Shown here: piece after piece, positions 8,651 through 17,671 of the stretch
How positions within the stretch are numbered: the first letter of the stretch is position 1
Layout: each line of letters opens with the position of its first letter
NCBI GenBank assembly: GCA_938008435.1
Contig: CALLKK010000006.1
Location: 186,001 to 250,000, forward strand
Direction of reading: 5' to 3'
DNA length: 64,000 bases
From: an uncultured Steroidobacter sp.
GTDB lineage: Bacteria; Pseudomonadota; Gammaproteobacteria; Steroidobacterales; Steroidobacteraceae
Position numbers and translations under genes: made by a program
Notes under the pieces: generated by a model
What the model was told of the DNA's origin: nothing
Databases searched by the model: none
The model's input: the letters and a program-made list of their open reading frames with translations, nothing else

Positions 8651-8763
8651 TCTTCCCTGCGGCGTGCGCGGCAGCGCGCGCCGCGCTCATCCGCGGCAAC
8701 CGCGCTCATCGCGCGCCGCGCCGCAGTTGGCCCTAATGCGGCGCTCTGCGATCATGCGCGCCC

Positions 8764-10182
8764 ATGAGCATTCCTTCTCGCGTTCTCGATGAGCTGCGCC
8801 GCGTCGTCGGCCCGGGCGGCTATTTCGATCGCCCCGCAGACATCGAACCGTTCGTCGTCGATCATCGACGGCTGTACCACGGAGCGACGCCGCTCGTTCT
8901 GCGGCCCGCCACGACCGAGCAAGTCTCCGCCCTGCTGCGCATCTGCCACGATGCCGGCGTAGGCGTCGTGCCGGTCGGCGGTAACACGGGTTATTGCGGA
9001 GGTGCGACGCCGAGCGCCGACGGCTCGCAGGTCGTCGTTTCTCTCGCCCGCATGCGCCGCATCCGCGCGGTCGATCCAGACAACTTCACGCTCATCGCAG
9101 AAGCGGGCTGCGTTCTTGCAGAGATTCAGCACGCCGCCGAAGCCGTCGATCGGCTCTTCCCATTGAACCTCGGATCGGAAGGCTCGTGCCAGCTCGGCGG
9201 CACTCTCTCAACCAATGCCGGCGGTACCGCCGTGCTGCGCTATGGCATGGCGCGCGACCTCGTGCTCGGCCTCGAAGTCGTGCTGCCCGACGGCCGCATC
9301 TGGGACGGCCTCAAGCCGCTGCGCAAGGACAACACGGGCTACGACCTGCGCGACCTCTTCATCGGCGCGGAAGGCACGCTCGGCATCATCACCGCGGCGG
9401 CCTGCAAGCTGTTCGCACGTCCGCGCGAGTGGATCACGACGATCGCCGCCGTCGCCGACCCACGCGCCGCCGTCGCCTTGCTCTCGCGCCTGCGCAGCGC
9501 GACCGGCGATGCTGTGACCACGTTCGAGCTCATGCCACGCATTGCGCTCGATCTCGTCACCAAGCACGTACCCAATACCAGCGACCCGTTCGAGCGCGCC
9601 TACGAGTGGTACACGCTGATCGAAGTCAGCGCCGGCCGCACCGACAGCGGGCTGCGTGAAGTCGTCGAGCAAGAGCTCGCAGCCACCATGAGCGGCGATG
9701 GCTCGGTACTCGATGCCGTGCTCGCGCAGAACGAAACTCAACGCCAAGCGTTCTGGCGCTTGCGCGAGACGATCCCCGAAGGCCAGCGGCTCGAAGGCGC
9801 GAGCATCAAACACGATATCTCCGTCACGACGAGCGAGCTGCCGCGCTTCATCGATGAAGCATCCGCCATGCTGCGGCAGATTGCGCCGGGAGCGCGCATC
9901 GTGGCCTACGGCCATCTCGGCGACGGCAATCTGCATTTCAACTTGAGCGAGCCGCTCGGCGGCGACGCGAAGGCGTTCTTGGCGCTGGCACCCTCGATCC
10001 ATCGCTCAATGCACGACCTCGTTGCGCGCTACGGCGGCAGCTTCAGCGCCGAACATGGGATCGGACAGCTCAAGCGCGAAGAGCTCGTTCGCTACAAGCA
10101 TCCGGTGGCCCTCGAGATCATGCGCTCGATCAAGCAGGCACTCGACCCGAAGGGCATCATGAATCCGGGCAAGGTGCTCTGA
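8764..10182 (+). CDS. FAD-binding oxidoreductase of the GlcD / D-2-hydroxyglutarate dehydrogenase type
   Basis: This flavoprotein of 472 residues has an N-terminal FAD-binding PCMH domain (VVPVGGNTGYCGGATPS, LGSEGSCQLGGTLSTNAGG, GAEGTLGIITAA) and a C-terminal FAD-linked oxidase domain (AYGHLGDGNLHFN, FSAEHGIGQLKREEL) ending in the typical MNPGKVL. Members oxidise D-2-hydroxy acids such as D-lactate, glycolate or D-2-hydroxyglutarate. Among these, the fold and the absence of a C-terminal Fe-S domain fit the D-2-hydroxyglutarate/D-lactate dehydrogenase branch best. The exact substrate cannot be read from sequence alone. Confidence 0.88.
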   Translation: MSIPSRVLDELRRVVGPGGYFDRPADIEPFVVDHRRLYHGATPLVLRPATTEQVSALLRICHDAGVGVVPVGGNTGYCGGATPSADGSQVVVSLARMRRIRAVDPDNFTLIAEAGCVLAEIQHAAEAVDRLFPLNLGSEGSCQLGGTLSTNAGGTAVLRYGMARDLVLGLEVVLPDGRIWDGLKPLRKDNTGYDLRDLFIGAEGTLGIITAAACKLFARPREWITTIAAVADPRAAVALLSRLRSATGDAVTTFELMPRIALDLVTKHVPNTSDPFERAYEWYTLIEVSAGRTDSGLREVVEQELAATMSGDGSVLDAVLAQNETQRQAFWRLRETIPEGQRLEGASIKHDISVTTSELPRFIDEASAMLRQIAPGARIVAYGHLGDGNLHFNLSEPLGGDAKAFLALAPSIHRSMHDLVARYGGSFSAEHGIGQLKREELVRYKHPVALEIMRSIKQALDPKGIMNPGKVL

Positions 10183-10268
10183 GCGTGACGGCGCGATCCT
10201 TGCGCCCTTTACAGCCCCACGCGGAACCGCTCCTGCGACAGACACGTTGGTCGGTATCCGACGACAAC

Positions 10269-11435
10269 ATGATCGGTTTATCAGTGCATCGAACGTTGCG
10301 TCAGCTTGCGACGAGCGCCTTGGTTATCCTCGTTTCGTGGTCCGCCTACGCTCAGGAGGAGCCGACCGAGCGTGTCCTCGACGAGACGGGCACCGAGCGC
10401 ACCGTCGTGCAGGAATGGAGCCATGTCGGCCTGCTGCGCGCCCGCGATCTCACGCCGTTCGGCTTGTTGCGCCTCGACATGCTGCCGGCACACACGGCGG
10501 ATGCAGCCGCCGGCACTTGGACTTTCGAGATTCAGTACGCCTATCAGAACACCTTCATCTTGAGCCCTAACGTACGGCGCTATCTCGAATCTCGCGGCAC
10601 CGGACGCCAAGCACTGAGCGCACAAGATGCAGCGGCGATCATGGCGCTGCCCGGCGATGCCTATTACATCGACGGCGAAGTCGGCCTTGCCGACCTCATC
10701 GTGCAGCGACGACTGAACGATTACTGGAGCGTGTACGTGACGATCCCGTACATCCGCTACGGCGAAGGCGTCTTCGACAGCATCATCGAATCGTTCCACG
10801 ACACGTTCGGGTTCACCCAGCAGGGCCGCGACCTCGTCGCGCGCAATCGCTTTCAGTTCTTGTACAAGCTGGGCGACATCCAGTTCGCGCAGTTGGAACG
10901 AAGCACGCGAGGCGGCTTGGGCGACCCCGTGCTAGGCGTACGCTACTCGTTGCCCGAGCCGCGCTACGGATGGGACATCGTGCTGGAAGCCGCGGCGAAG
11001 ATTGCTGTGGACGGCAAGCGTTTCCTGCTGTCGACCGGCGAGCACGATTTCGGTGTGCAAGCGACGCTGCAACGCCGGCTCGGCACGACCGGCAGACACG
11101 CCGTCTATCTCGCAGGCAGCGCCGTGTACTACGCCGGCGGACCTGAAATCCCCGCGGACGAAACGGAAATCATCCCGACCTTGATCCTCGGCTACAGCTT
11201 AGGGATCAGCCGCAATACGAGTCTCATCCTGCAGGGCTACGCAAGCCGCAGCGTCATCCGCCAAACGCAGATCGACGAGCTCGCCGACAACAAGTATCAG
11301 CTGAGCCTCGGCGTGCAATCGCGAACCCGCAACGTGCTGTGGAGCTTCGCGATCACGGAGAACATCTCCAACTTCAGCAACACGCCGGACATCGGCGTGC
11401 AGATCGGGGCGGCCTACATGCCGCGAGCGCAGTAA
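10269..11435 (+). CDS. predicted outer-membrane beta-barrel protein, DUF3187-like
   Basis: This encodes 388 residues from ATG 10269, which gives a clean signal peptide (TLRQLATSALVILVSWSAYAQEE). An earlier in-frame start at 10185 would bury the signal. The mature part is rich in alternating aromatic/polar strands and turns, and segments such as ARDLTPFGLLRLDMLPAHTA and WTFEIQYAYQNTF recall DUF3187 outer-membrane proteins. The assignment to that family is from memory of the pattern and is tentative. It follows the FAD-linked oxidase at a distance of 86 bases. No function is assigned. Confidence 0.6.
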   Translation: MIGLSVHRTLRQLATSALVILVSWSAYAQEEPTERVLDETGTERTVVQEWSHVGLLRARDLTPFGLLRLDMLPAHTADAAAGTWTFEIQYAYQNTFILSPNVRRYLESRGTGRQALSAQDAAAIMALPGDAYYIDGEVGLADLIVQRRLNDYWSVYVTIPYIRYGEGVFDSIIESFHDTFGFTQQGRDLVARNRFQFLYKLGDIQFAQLERSTRGGLGDPVLGVRYSLPEPRYGWDIVLEAAAKIAVDGKRFLLSTGEHDFGVQATLQRRLGTTGRHAVYLAGSAVYYAGGPEIPADETEIIPTLILGYSLGISRNTSLILQGYASRSVIRQTQIDELADNKYQLSLGVQSRTRNVLWSFAITENISNFSNTPDIGVQIGAAYMPRAQ

Positions 11436-11478
11436 GGCTCGCACCGACTGCGAAGCAGCGGGCGCGCGCCGGTCCCGC

Positions 11479-13485
11479 CTAGGTTCCGACGGCTCCGCCG
11501 CCTTCCTTCCTCACCGCAATAACGCTCGCGCGCGGCTGCGTGCCGGGTCCATCGGGCCAGTGGCTGATCGGCTCGGTGACGCTGCCGCCGCTGCCCGGGT
11601 GCTGAATGCACAGGAACAGCGTTTCGCCGTCCGGCGTGAACGAGCAGCCGCAGATCTCCGCGCCGATCGGCCCGCTCATGAAGCGCTGCAATCGGCCGCG
11701 TTCGGGACCCGTGGTCGGGCACACCCAGCAGCCGTTGTTCGAACCGTCGGGCTGATCGCCGTCCGTGACCACCCACAGATTGCCGTCGCGATCGAAGCCG
11801 AGATTGTCGGGGGAACCGATCGGGCTGACCTCGTCGGCCTTGGTGAAACCGGCGTAGTACGCCGTGTCGGACGTCGCCTCCGTCACGCTGGCAATCAGCT
11901 TGCCGTCGCGCGAATCGCCGCCGAGCAGGAAGACCTCCCAGGAAAAGGTCGTCGAGGTGTGATCGTCGCCGGTCTCGCGAATCTCGACGATGTGGCCGTA
12001 ACGATTGAGCGCACGCGGATTGGCGGCGTTCGGACCGAAGTCGATCTCGCGGCCGCGGTAGTGAGCGACCGAGGATTCAGCCGTGCGGCGGTCGTTGTTC
12101 GTACACGCGATGTAGATGCGTCCCGTGAGCGGGTTGACCTCGACATCTTCCGGCCGATCCATCGGCGTCGCGCCCAAGAGCCATGCGGCAGCACGCGCCT
12201 TGATCAACACCTCGGCCTGATCGCGAAAGCCCGCTGCCGCATTGAGCGGTCCCTTCTCGTCGTACACGAGCGGCAGCCATTCGCCTGAACCGTTCGCGTC
12301 GAAGCGCGCGACGTAGAGCGTACCCTTGTCGAGCAAGTCGCGATTGGCAGCCGGATTCTTCGGATCGAAGCGCTCGGCGGTGACGAACTTGTAGACGTAC
12401 TCGAACTTCGCGTCATCGCCCATGTACACGGCGACGCGCCCATCGGGCGCGACGAATGTGCTCGCGCATTCGTGTGCGAAGCGCCCGAGCGCCGTGCGCT
12501 TCACCGGCGGCCGGGTCGGATCCATCGGATCGATTTCGACGATCCAACCGAAGCGCAACGGCTCGGTCGGGTTCTGGATCAGGTCGAAGCGCGAATCGGC
12601 CGCCTCCCAACCGTACAGCGAGTGCGTGCTCCACATGCCGTAGCACGCATGCGCCAGTACGACCGGATCGTCGGCACCGCGCTGTTGTTGCAGCAACGCA
12701 TAGTTGCCGAAGTAGTCCTGGAAATTCTCTTCGGCCGTCAAATACGTACCCCATGGCGTGCGGCCGCCCGCGCAATTAGCGAAGGTGCCCAGCGCCCGCG
12801 TGCCGTTCGGATCGGCCGCAGTCCGCATCAGCGCCGCGCCGCGTGCCGGGCCGCCGATGTCGATGGGCGTCGTCGCGGTGATTCGCCGCGCATAGCGCGA
12901 GTTCTTGACGCGTCTCCAAGCGCCGCGTTCGCGCACGATCTCGATGATGGACACGCCTTGCGCAGCTTGCGACACGGCGACGATCTGCGGATGAGCCTCC
13001 ACGTAAGCGCGTCCGGCACCGCGACTGGCGCCCGCAAACCCCGCATGACCGGGATACATGAGCGCATCGTCCGTGAACTCGTTGTTGACGCACAGAATGC
13101 CGCGATCGCCGCGCGCATCGAGCGCGAAGAAATGGATGGCATCGCAGTTCTGCCCGAACTGCTTGCTCTGCAGCTCGCCAGCGCCCTTCTCGAGCAAGAC
13201 ACCGTCGGCCAAGCGCGCAGCGTCGAGATCCGGTACGCCCTCGAACAGCGAATCGCCCCAGCGCACCAACAGATCGTACGTGTAGCCCGGCGGCAGAATC
13301 ACCGCATCGGCAGCGCTGCCCTTGATCGGCTGGAAACCGAGGCGACTTCCCGCGCTCGGTGCGCTCGTTCGCGGCGCGCAGCCGCTCAACGCGAGCGGCG
13401 CAAGCGCAATGCCGGCTTGCAGGACGTCACGGCGCGAAAAGCGTTGCGCCAACAGCGACTGAAACGGCTTGAACTCGTGAGACAT
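11479..13485 (-). CDS. PhoX-family (DUF839) phosphatase, Tat-exported lipoprotein-like
   Basis: This 668-residue protein belongs to the PhoX family, Ca/Fe-dependent alkaline phosphatases of the periplasm. The N-terminus has a twin-arginine signal (RFSRRDVLQAGIALAPLALSGC) whose hydrophobic part ends in a lipobox LSGC, so it may be a Tat-exported lipoprotein. Family segments include ILCVNNEFTDDALMYPG, CAGGRTPWGTYLTAEENF, GRFAHECASTFV, DRPEDVEVNPLTGRIYIACTNN and the C-terminal SPDNLGFDRDGNLWVVTDG. No Pho-box or phosphate transporter is nearby, so a phosphatase role rests on the family only. Confidence 0.88.
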   Translation of the reverse strand: MSHEFKPFQSLLAQRFSRRDVLQAGIALAPLALSGCAPRTSAPSAGSRLGFQPIKGSAADAVILPPGYTYDLLVRWGDSLFEGVPDLDAARLADGVLLEKGAGELQSKQFGQNCDAIHFFALDARGDRGILCVNNEFTDDALMYPGHAGFAGASRGAGRAYVEAHPQIVAVSQAAQGVSIIEIVRERGAWRRVKNSRYARRITATTPIDIGGPARGAALMRTAADPNGTRALGTFANCAGGRTPWGTYLTAEENFQDYFGNYALLQQQRGADDPVVLAHACYGMWSTHSLYGWEAADSRFDLIQNPTEPLRFGWIVEIDPMDPTRPPVKRTALGRFAHECASTFVAPDGRVAVYMGDDAKFEYVYKFVTAERFDPKNPAANRDLLDKGTLYVARFDANGSGEWLPLVYDEKGPLNAAAGFRDQAEVLIKARAAAWLLGATPMDRPEDVEVNPLTGRIYIACTNNDRRTAESSVAHYRGREIDFGPNAANPRALNRYGHIVEIRETGDDHTSTTFSWEVFLLGGDSRDGKLIASVTEATSDTAYYAGFTKADEVSPIGSPDNLGFDRDGNLWVVTDGDQPDGSNNGCWVCPTTGPERGRLQRFMSGPIGAEICGCSFTPDGETLFLCIQHPGSGGSVTEPISHWPDGPGTQPRASVIAVRKEGGGAVGT

Positions 13486-13569
13486 GCTGAAGCAGTGAGC
13501 GTTGTGTGATTGTCTTTAGTGCCCCGTCTGCCGTTCGACGCGCGAGTGCTCGAGAGCTCGCGGCGCCGA

Positions 13570-13914
13570 TCACGAACCGCGTTTGGCGGAGACGAGCATC
13601 CATTCGAAGCGAGTCGGCGTATCGGCGGGCGGCGGCGCGTAGCGGTACGAAGCGATCCAGGCGATGAGCGCCTGACGCGCGCATTCAGGTCCTGCGGACA
13701 CGTCGATGTTGCCGGTTCGCCCGTTCTGCAGAACGGTGTACTCGACCAGCAGCGTCCCCTCCACCTCACAGCCGCTGTCGATGCGCAGCGGCTCGGCGCT
13801 CAACAGCTCGAGCGTCCTGGGCGGATCGGGAATTCGCGTGGGTGCGAGCTGACAGCCACTCAACCCAGCAGAGGCCGCCAGCAAGCTGACATAAAAGACG
13901 ATGCGCGCGTTCAT
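13570..13914 (-). CDS. small lipoprotein with TonB C-terminal-like domain
   Basis: This encodes 114 residues from ATG 13914. A signal peptide ends in the lipobox LSGC (SLLAASAGLSGCQL), predicting an outer-membrane or periplasmic lipoprotein. The remainder (EGTLLVEYTVLQNGRTGNIDVSAGPECARQALIAWIASYRYAPP) has the strand-helix pattern of TonB C-terminal domains, but there is no membrane anchor or proline-rich spacer. It may be a stand-alone TonB-like domain of unknown use. A second in-frame ATG at 13935 is possible but gives a less typical signal. Confidence 0.6.
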   Translation of the reverse strand: MNARIVFYVSLLAASAGLSGCQLAPTRIPDPPRTLELLSAEPLRIDSGCEVEGTLLVEYTVLQNGRTGNIDVSAGPECARQALIAWIASYRYAPPPADTPTRFEWMLVSAKRGS

Positions 13915-13987
13915 GCGGGCCGATGATAGCCGCATGCGCGCACCAAGAAATAGCGGAGTGTTACGGGGTGGGATCGGCCGCCTGGAC

Positions 13988-14012
13988 CGCCCCGGGCTCG
14001 GGGCCCGGGGCG
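13988..14012 (-). terminator. perfect 10-bp GC hairpin downstream of the first ferredoxin-NADP reductase
   Basis: CGCCCCGGGC and its exact complement flank a 5-base loop, 8 bases beyond the stop of the reductase gene. There is no T-run, so a pure intrinsic terminator is uncertain. It may instead protect the 3' end or assist Rho. Confidence 0.5.
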
Positions 14013-14019
14013 CGGTACG

Positions 14020-15138
14020 TTAGCGGCTGCCGGCGACCTTGCGGTCGTCGGACTCGTCCTCGGCCGGCGTCGCCACGCCGAGACGCTTGTGCATGATCGG
14101 GCTCGTGGTGGTGTACTGCAGGTGCACCTTCTTGCCCGGCTCGAGGTACTCCTTGATCGCAAACGCGGCCAGTGCGGCCTCATGAAAGCCCGACAGGATC
14201 AGCTTCTTCTTGCCGGGATACGTGTTGATGTCGCCGACCGCGTAGATGCCCGGGATGTTCGTCTGGAACTTCTCGGTATCGACGTTGATCTGCCGCTTGC
14301 TGATGTCGAGGCCCCACTCGGCAATCGGGCCGAGCTTCGGATGCAAGCCGTAGAACACGAGCAGTTGATCGGCGTCCACACGGCGCACGACGCCGTCGCC
14401 GCCGACGACGCTGATCGACTTGAGCACGCCGTCGACGTTGTTCACTTCCTTGACCTGGCCGATGAGCACGTCGGCGCGCAGCTCGTCGCGCAGCGCGAAC
14501 AGCTTCGCCACCGAGGCGGGCGCCGCACGGAACTCGGGCCGACGGTGCACGAGCACGACGCTATTGGCGTGATCGACGAGCGTGAGCGCCCAGTCGAGCG
14601 CCGAGTCACCGCCGCCCAGGATCACGACGTCCTGGCCTGCGAAAGCACGCGGATCCTTCACGCGATAGTGCAGGTACTTGCCTTCGATCTCCGCCGCGCC
14701 CGGCACTTCGAGCTTACGGGGCTGGAACGAGCCGACGCCGCCCGCGATGACGACCGCGCCGGCATCGAACACCGTCGCGGCGCTCGTGACGACGCGGAAA
14801 CGGCCGTTCTCCTGCCGCTCGACCTGCGTGACCTCTTGGCCGAGGTGCATGCCGGCATTGAACGGCTTGATCTGCTCGAGCAGACGATCGGTGAGCTCCT
14901 GACCGGTGCACACCGGCACCGCCGGAATGTCGTAGATCGGCTTGTCCGGATACAGCTCGACGCATTGCCCGCCGGGCGCTTTGAGCGAATCGACGACGTG
15001 GGCTTTCAGTCCGAGCAGACCGAGCTCGAAAACCTGAAACAGCCCGCACGGACCCGCGCCGACGATGACGACGTCGGTCTGGATCGGGGGACGTTCGAAC
15101 TTAAGCGCTGAGTCGTTGTTGGTGGCCGTCGACGACAC
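14020..15138 (-). CDS. ferredoxin-NADP(+) reductase, thioredoxin-reductase-like type (copy 1)
   Basis: This FAD/NADPH enzyme of 372 residues passes electrons between NADPH and ferredoxin. It has the FAD motif VVIVGAGPCGLFQVFELGLLG, the NADPH motif VVILGGGDSALDWAL and a C-terminal FAD contact GDINTYPGKKKLILSGFHEAALAA. It lacks the CxxC of true thioredoxin reductases. I chose GTG 15138 because GGAG lies 7 bases upstream; ATG 15171 adds 11 residues. The start lies inside the 3' end of the cysteine synthase gene. It is the last gene of the cysH-cysG-cysteine synthase operon, and a close paralogue sits at 23875-24963. Confidence 0.9.
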   Translation of the reverse strand: MSSTATNNDSALKFERPPIQTDVVIVGAGPCGLFQVFELGLLGLKAHVVDSLKAPGGQCVELYPDKPIYDIPAVPVCTGQELTDRLLEQIKPFNAGMHLGQEVTQVERQENGRFRVVTSAATVFDAGAVVIAGGVGSFQPRKLEVPGAAEIEGKYLHYRVKDPRAFAGQDVVILGGGDSALDWALTLVDHANSVVLVHRRPEFRAAPASVAKLFALRDELRADVLIGQVKEVNNVDGVLKSISVVGGDGVVRRVDADQLLVFYGLHPKLGPIAEWGLDISKRQINVDTEKFQTNIPGIYAVGDINTYPGKKKLILSGFHEAALAAFAIKEYLEPGKKVHLQYTTTSPIMHKRLGVATPAEDESDDRKVAGSR

Positions 15139-16168
15139 GAGGTGTCTCCGTAGTGGAAGCAGGTTGCACATGCTGAGCGAGACCCGCCGCTTCGAGCAGT
15201 CCCTTCTCGCTCAGCCACTTTCGGTTGAACAGGCGCGACTGATACTTCGCGCCGCTGTCGCACAGGATCGTCACGATCGTGTGACCGGGTCCGAGCCGCT
15301 GCGCAAGCTGCACGGCCGCGGCGACGTTCACGCCGCTCGTGCTGCCCAGGAACAACCCTTCCTCGCGCAGCAAGCGATAGACCGTGCGTACGCACTCAAC
15401 ATCGGTGATGTGAAGCGCATCGTCGAGCGGCGCTCCTTGCAGATTCGCGGTAACGCGCCCAATCCCGATCCCCTCGGTAATCGAAGAAGGACCGGTCGGC
15501 TTCAGCTCGCCGTGATGGAACCAATGATAAAGCGAACTGCCCTGCGGATCCGCCAAAACAGTCAGAACTTTCGGGTTTTCCCGTTTCAGGTAGCGGGAAA
15601 TCCCGCCTAGCGTGCCGCCGGTGCCGGTCGCCGCCACGAACGCATCGATGCGCCCGCCCGTTTGCGCCCAGATCTCAGGACCCGTCGTCTGCTCGTGCGC
15701 GTCGCGATTCGCCGTGTTGTCGAACTGGTTCGCCCAGATCGCATCCGGAATCTCCTGAGCGAGACGCTGCGCGATCTTCTGATAGTGATTCGGATCCGAG
15801 TACGGCACGGTCTTCACGCGCAGCACTTCCGCGCCGAGCGTCTCGAGCATCTGATACTTCTCGGCCGACTGATTGTCGGGCATCACGATGACGCAGCGAT
15901 AACCGCGCGCGTTGCAGACGTGCGCAAGGCCGATGCCGGTATTGCCGGCGGTACCTTCGACGACCGTACCGCCCTTCTTCAGCTGTCCGCTGCGCTCGGC
16001 GGCGTCGATGATTGCGCGCGCCGCGCGGTCTTTGACCGAGCCGCCCGGATTCATGAACTCGGCCTTGCCGAGGATTTCACAACCGGTGAGCTCGCTGAAG
16101 CTGTTGAGACGAATGAGCGGCGTATTGCCGATCGCTTCGGCAAAGCCACGACGGATGGATGAGCTCAT
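15101..16168 (-). CDS. cysteine synthase (PLP-dependent, CysK/CysM family)
   Basis: This makes cysteine from O-acetylserine and sulfide. It has 355 residues. The PLP lysine is in GGSVKDRAARAII, the substrate loop in VEGTAGNTGIGLAHV and the phosphate-binding loop in AATGTGGTLGGISRYL. It has an extended C-terminus compared with E. coli CysK and no CBS domains. It overlaps cysG by 4 bases at the start and the ferredoxin-NADP reductase gene by about 38 bases at the end, consistent with one operon. CysK versus CysM type cannot be settled by eye. Confidence 0.92.
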   Translation of the reverse strand: MSSSIRRGFAEAIGNTPLIRLNSFSELTGCEILGKAEFMNPGGSVKDRAARAIIDAAERSGQLKKGGTVVEGTAGNTGIGLAHVCNARGYRCVIVMPDNQSAEKYQMLETLGAEVLRVKTVPYSDPNHYQKIAQRLAQEIPDAIWANQFDNTANRDAHEQTTGPEIWAQTGGRIDAFVAATGTGGTLGGISRYLKRENPKVLTVLADPQGSSLYHWFHHGELKPTGPSSITEGIGIGRVTANLQGAPLDDALHITDVECVRTVYRLLREEGLFLGSTSGVNVAAAVQLAQRLGPGHTIVTILCDSGAKYQSRLFNRKWLSEKGLLEAAGLAQHVQPASTTETPRVVDGHQQRLSA

Positions 16169-17637
16169 GCGGAGAGTCTCCCCTCAGTGTGAGTGGCGTA
16201 CGCCCACAGGTCGGACCCCAGTGATGGACGCCGTGCGGCGGTCGCGTTGAACCACCGCAAGGTCTCGTGCAGCCGCGTCACCTCGCCGACGATCAGAAGT
16301 GCCGGCGACTTCACGTCGGCGGCCCGCACGATCTCGGGCAACGCAGCCAAAGTACCCGTCAAAACCCGTTGCTCGGCGCGCGTGCCCCCTTCGATCACGG
16401 CCGCTGCGCGATCGTCCGGCACACCATGCTCCTTGAGCTTCGCGACGATGTGCTCGAGATGCCCGAGCCCCATGTAGAAAACGCACGTCTGGCCAGGCCG
16501 CGCGAGCAGCTCCCAGTCGACGCGATCCGTCTCGCCCTTGCAGTGCCCCGTGACGAATGTGAGCGCCTGCGCGTAGTCGCGATGCGTGAGCGGGATGCCG
16601 GCGTATGCCGCGCAACCCGCTGCCGCCGTGATGCCGGGCACCACTTCGAAACGAATACCCGCCGCCGCCAGGGCTTCGAGCTCTTCGCCGCCGCGGCCGA
16701 AGATGAACGGATCGCCTCCCTTGAGACGGCAGACGCGCTTGCCTTCTTTGGCCAAACGCACGAGGAGCTCGTTGATCTCCTCTTGCGAAACATGAGCAGC
16801 GCCGGCCGCCTTGCCGACGTAAATGCGCTGCGCGTCGCGACGGGCGAGCTCCAGCACTTCCTCGGACACCAGCCGGTCGTAGAGCACGACATCGGCGTTC
16901 TGCAGAGCGCGCACCGCGCGCAGCGTCAGCAGCCCCGGATCGCCCGGACCCGCGCCGACGAGCACGACTTCCCCGCCCGGAACATCGCTCTCGTGCGTTT
17001 CGCTGAGCGCCTGCTGGACACGCGCCTGCGCGTCGGGGCTGTTCGCATTGAGACGGCCCGCCAGGACATCCGCGGCAATCTCGCCGTCGAAGAAACGTTC
17101 CCAGAAACGGCGGCGTTGGCTTGCGTTCTGGATCCGCGCCTTTACTGCCGCACGCAGCGAGCCTGCGAGCTTGGCGAGCGCGCCCAAGCGCTGCGGCAGG
17201 AATGCCTCGAGCTTCTCGCGAATGCGGCGCGTGAGCACGGGCGCATCGCCGCTGCTGCCGACGGCGACGACGACGGGCGAACGATCGACGATCGCGGGCA
17301 CGATGAAGCGCGACGCCTCGCGGTCGTCGACGACATTGACCGGAATGTTGCGGCTCTCAGCCTGATGAGCGACCCATGCGTTAACCGACCGCTTGTCGGT
17401 CGCGGCAATGACGATGCGCTTGCCGTCGAGGAGCTCGGGACGAAACTCGCCGCCGATGTGCTCGATCTTGCCTGCGCTTGCCATGCCAGCAAGCTCGGCC
17501 TCGAGCTCGGGCGCGACGACCATCACGCGCGCGCCGGCGCGCAGCAACAGCTCGACCTTGCGCGCGGCTACTTCGCCGCCGCCGACGACGAGAACCGGCT
17601 CGTTCGCCAGCCGCAAGAATATGGGGAAGTAGTCCAT
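16165..17637 (-). CDS. cysG: siroheme synthase CysG (multifunctional)
   Basis: CysG makes siroheme, the prosthetic group of sulfite reductase. It has 490 residues with two modules. Residues 1 to about 210 are the precorrin-2 dehydrogenase/ferrochelatase (VLVVGGGEVAARKVELLL, ATDKRSVNAWVA, VVDDREASRFIVPAIVDRSPVVVAVGSSG). Residues about 220-460 are uroporphyrinogen III methyltransferase (VVLVGAGPGDPGLLTLRAVRAL, VCRLKGGDPFIFGRGGEE, EVVPGITAAAGCAAYAGIPLTHR). It lies between cysH (34 bases upstream) and the cysteine synthase gene (ATGA overlap) and supplies the sulfite reductase at 22082. Confidence 0.96.
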   Translation of the reverse strand: MDYFPIFLRLANEPVLVVGGGEVAARKVELLLRAGARVMVVAPELEAELAGMASAGKIEHIGGEFRPELLDGKRIVIAATDKRSVNAWVAHQAESRNIPVNVVDDREASRFIVPAIVDRSPVVVAVGSSGDAPVLTRRIREKLEAFLPQRLGALAKLAGSLRAAVKARIQNASQRRRFWERFFDGEIAADVLAGRLNANSPDAQARVQQALSETHESDVPGGEVVLVGAGPGDPGLLTLRAVRALQNADVVLYDRLVSEEVLELARRDAQRIYVGKAAGAAHVSQEEINELLVRLAKEGKRVCRLKGGDPFIFGRGGEELEALAAAGIRFEVVPGITAAAGCAAYAGIPLTHRDYAQALTFVTGHCKGETDRVDWELLARPGQTCVFYMGLGHLEHIVAKLKEHGVPDDRAAAVIEGGTRAEQRVLTGTLAALPEIVRAADVKSPALLIVGEVTRLHETLRWFNATAARRPSLGSDLWAYATHTEGRLSA

Positions 17638-17671
17638 CGCGTCCGATCGACCCGTTCGACGGATCGAATGT

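Noticed and set aside
8681..8710. Direct repeat CCGCGCTCATC (8681-8691 and 8700-8710) after htpX.
   Set aside because: Short repeat in GC-rich intergenic DNA, with no sign of an attachment site, repeat family or further copies.
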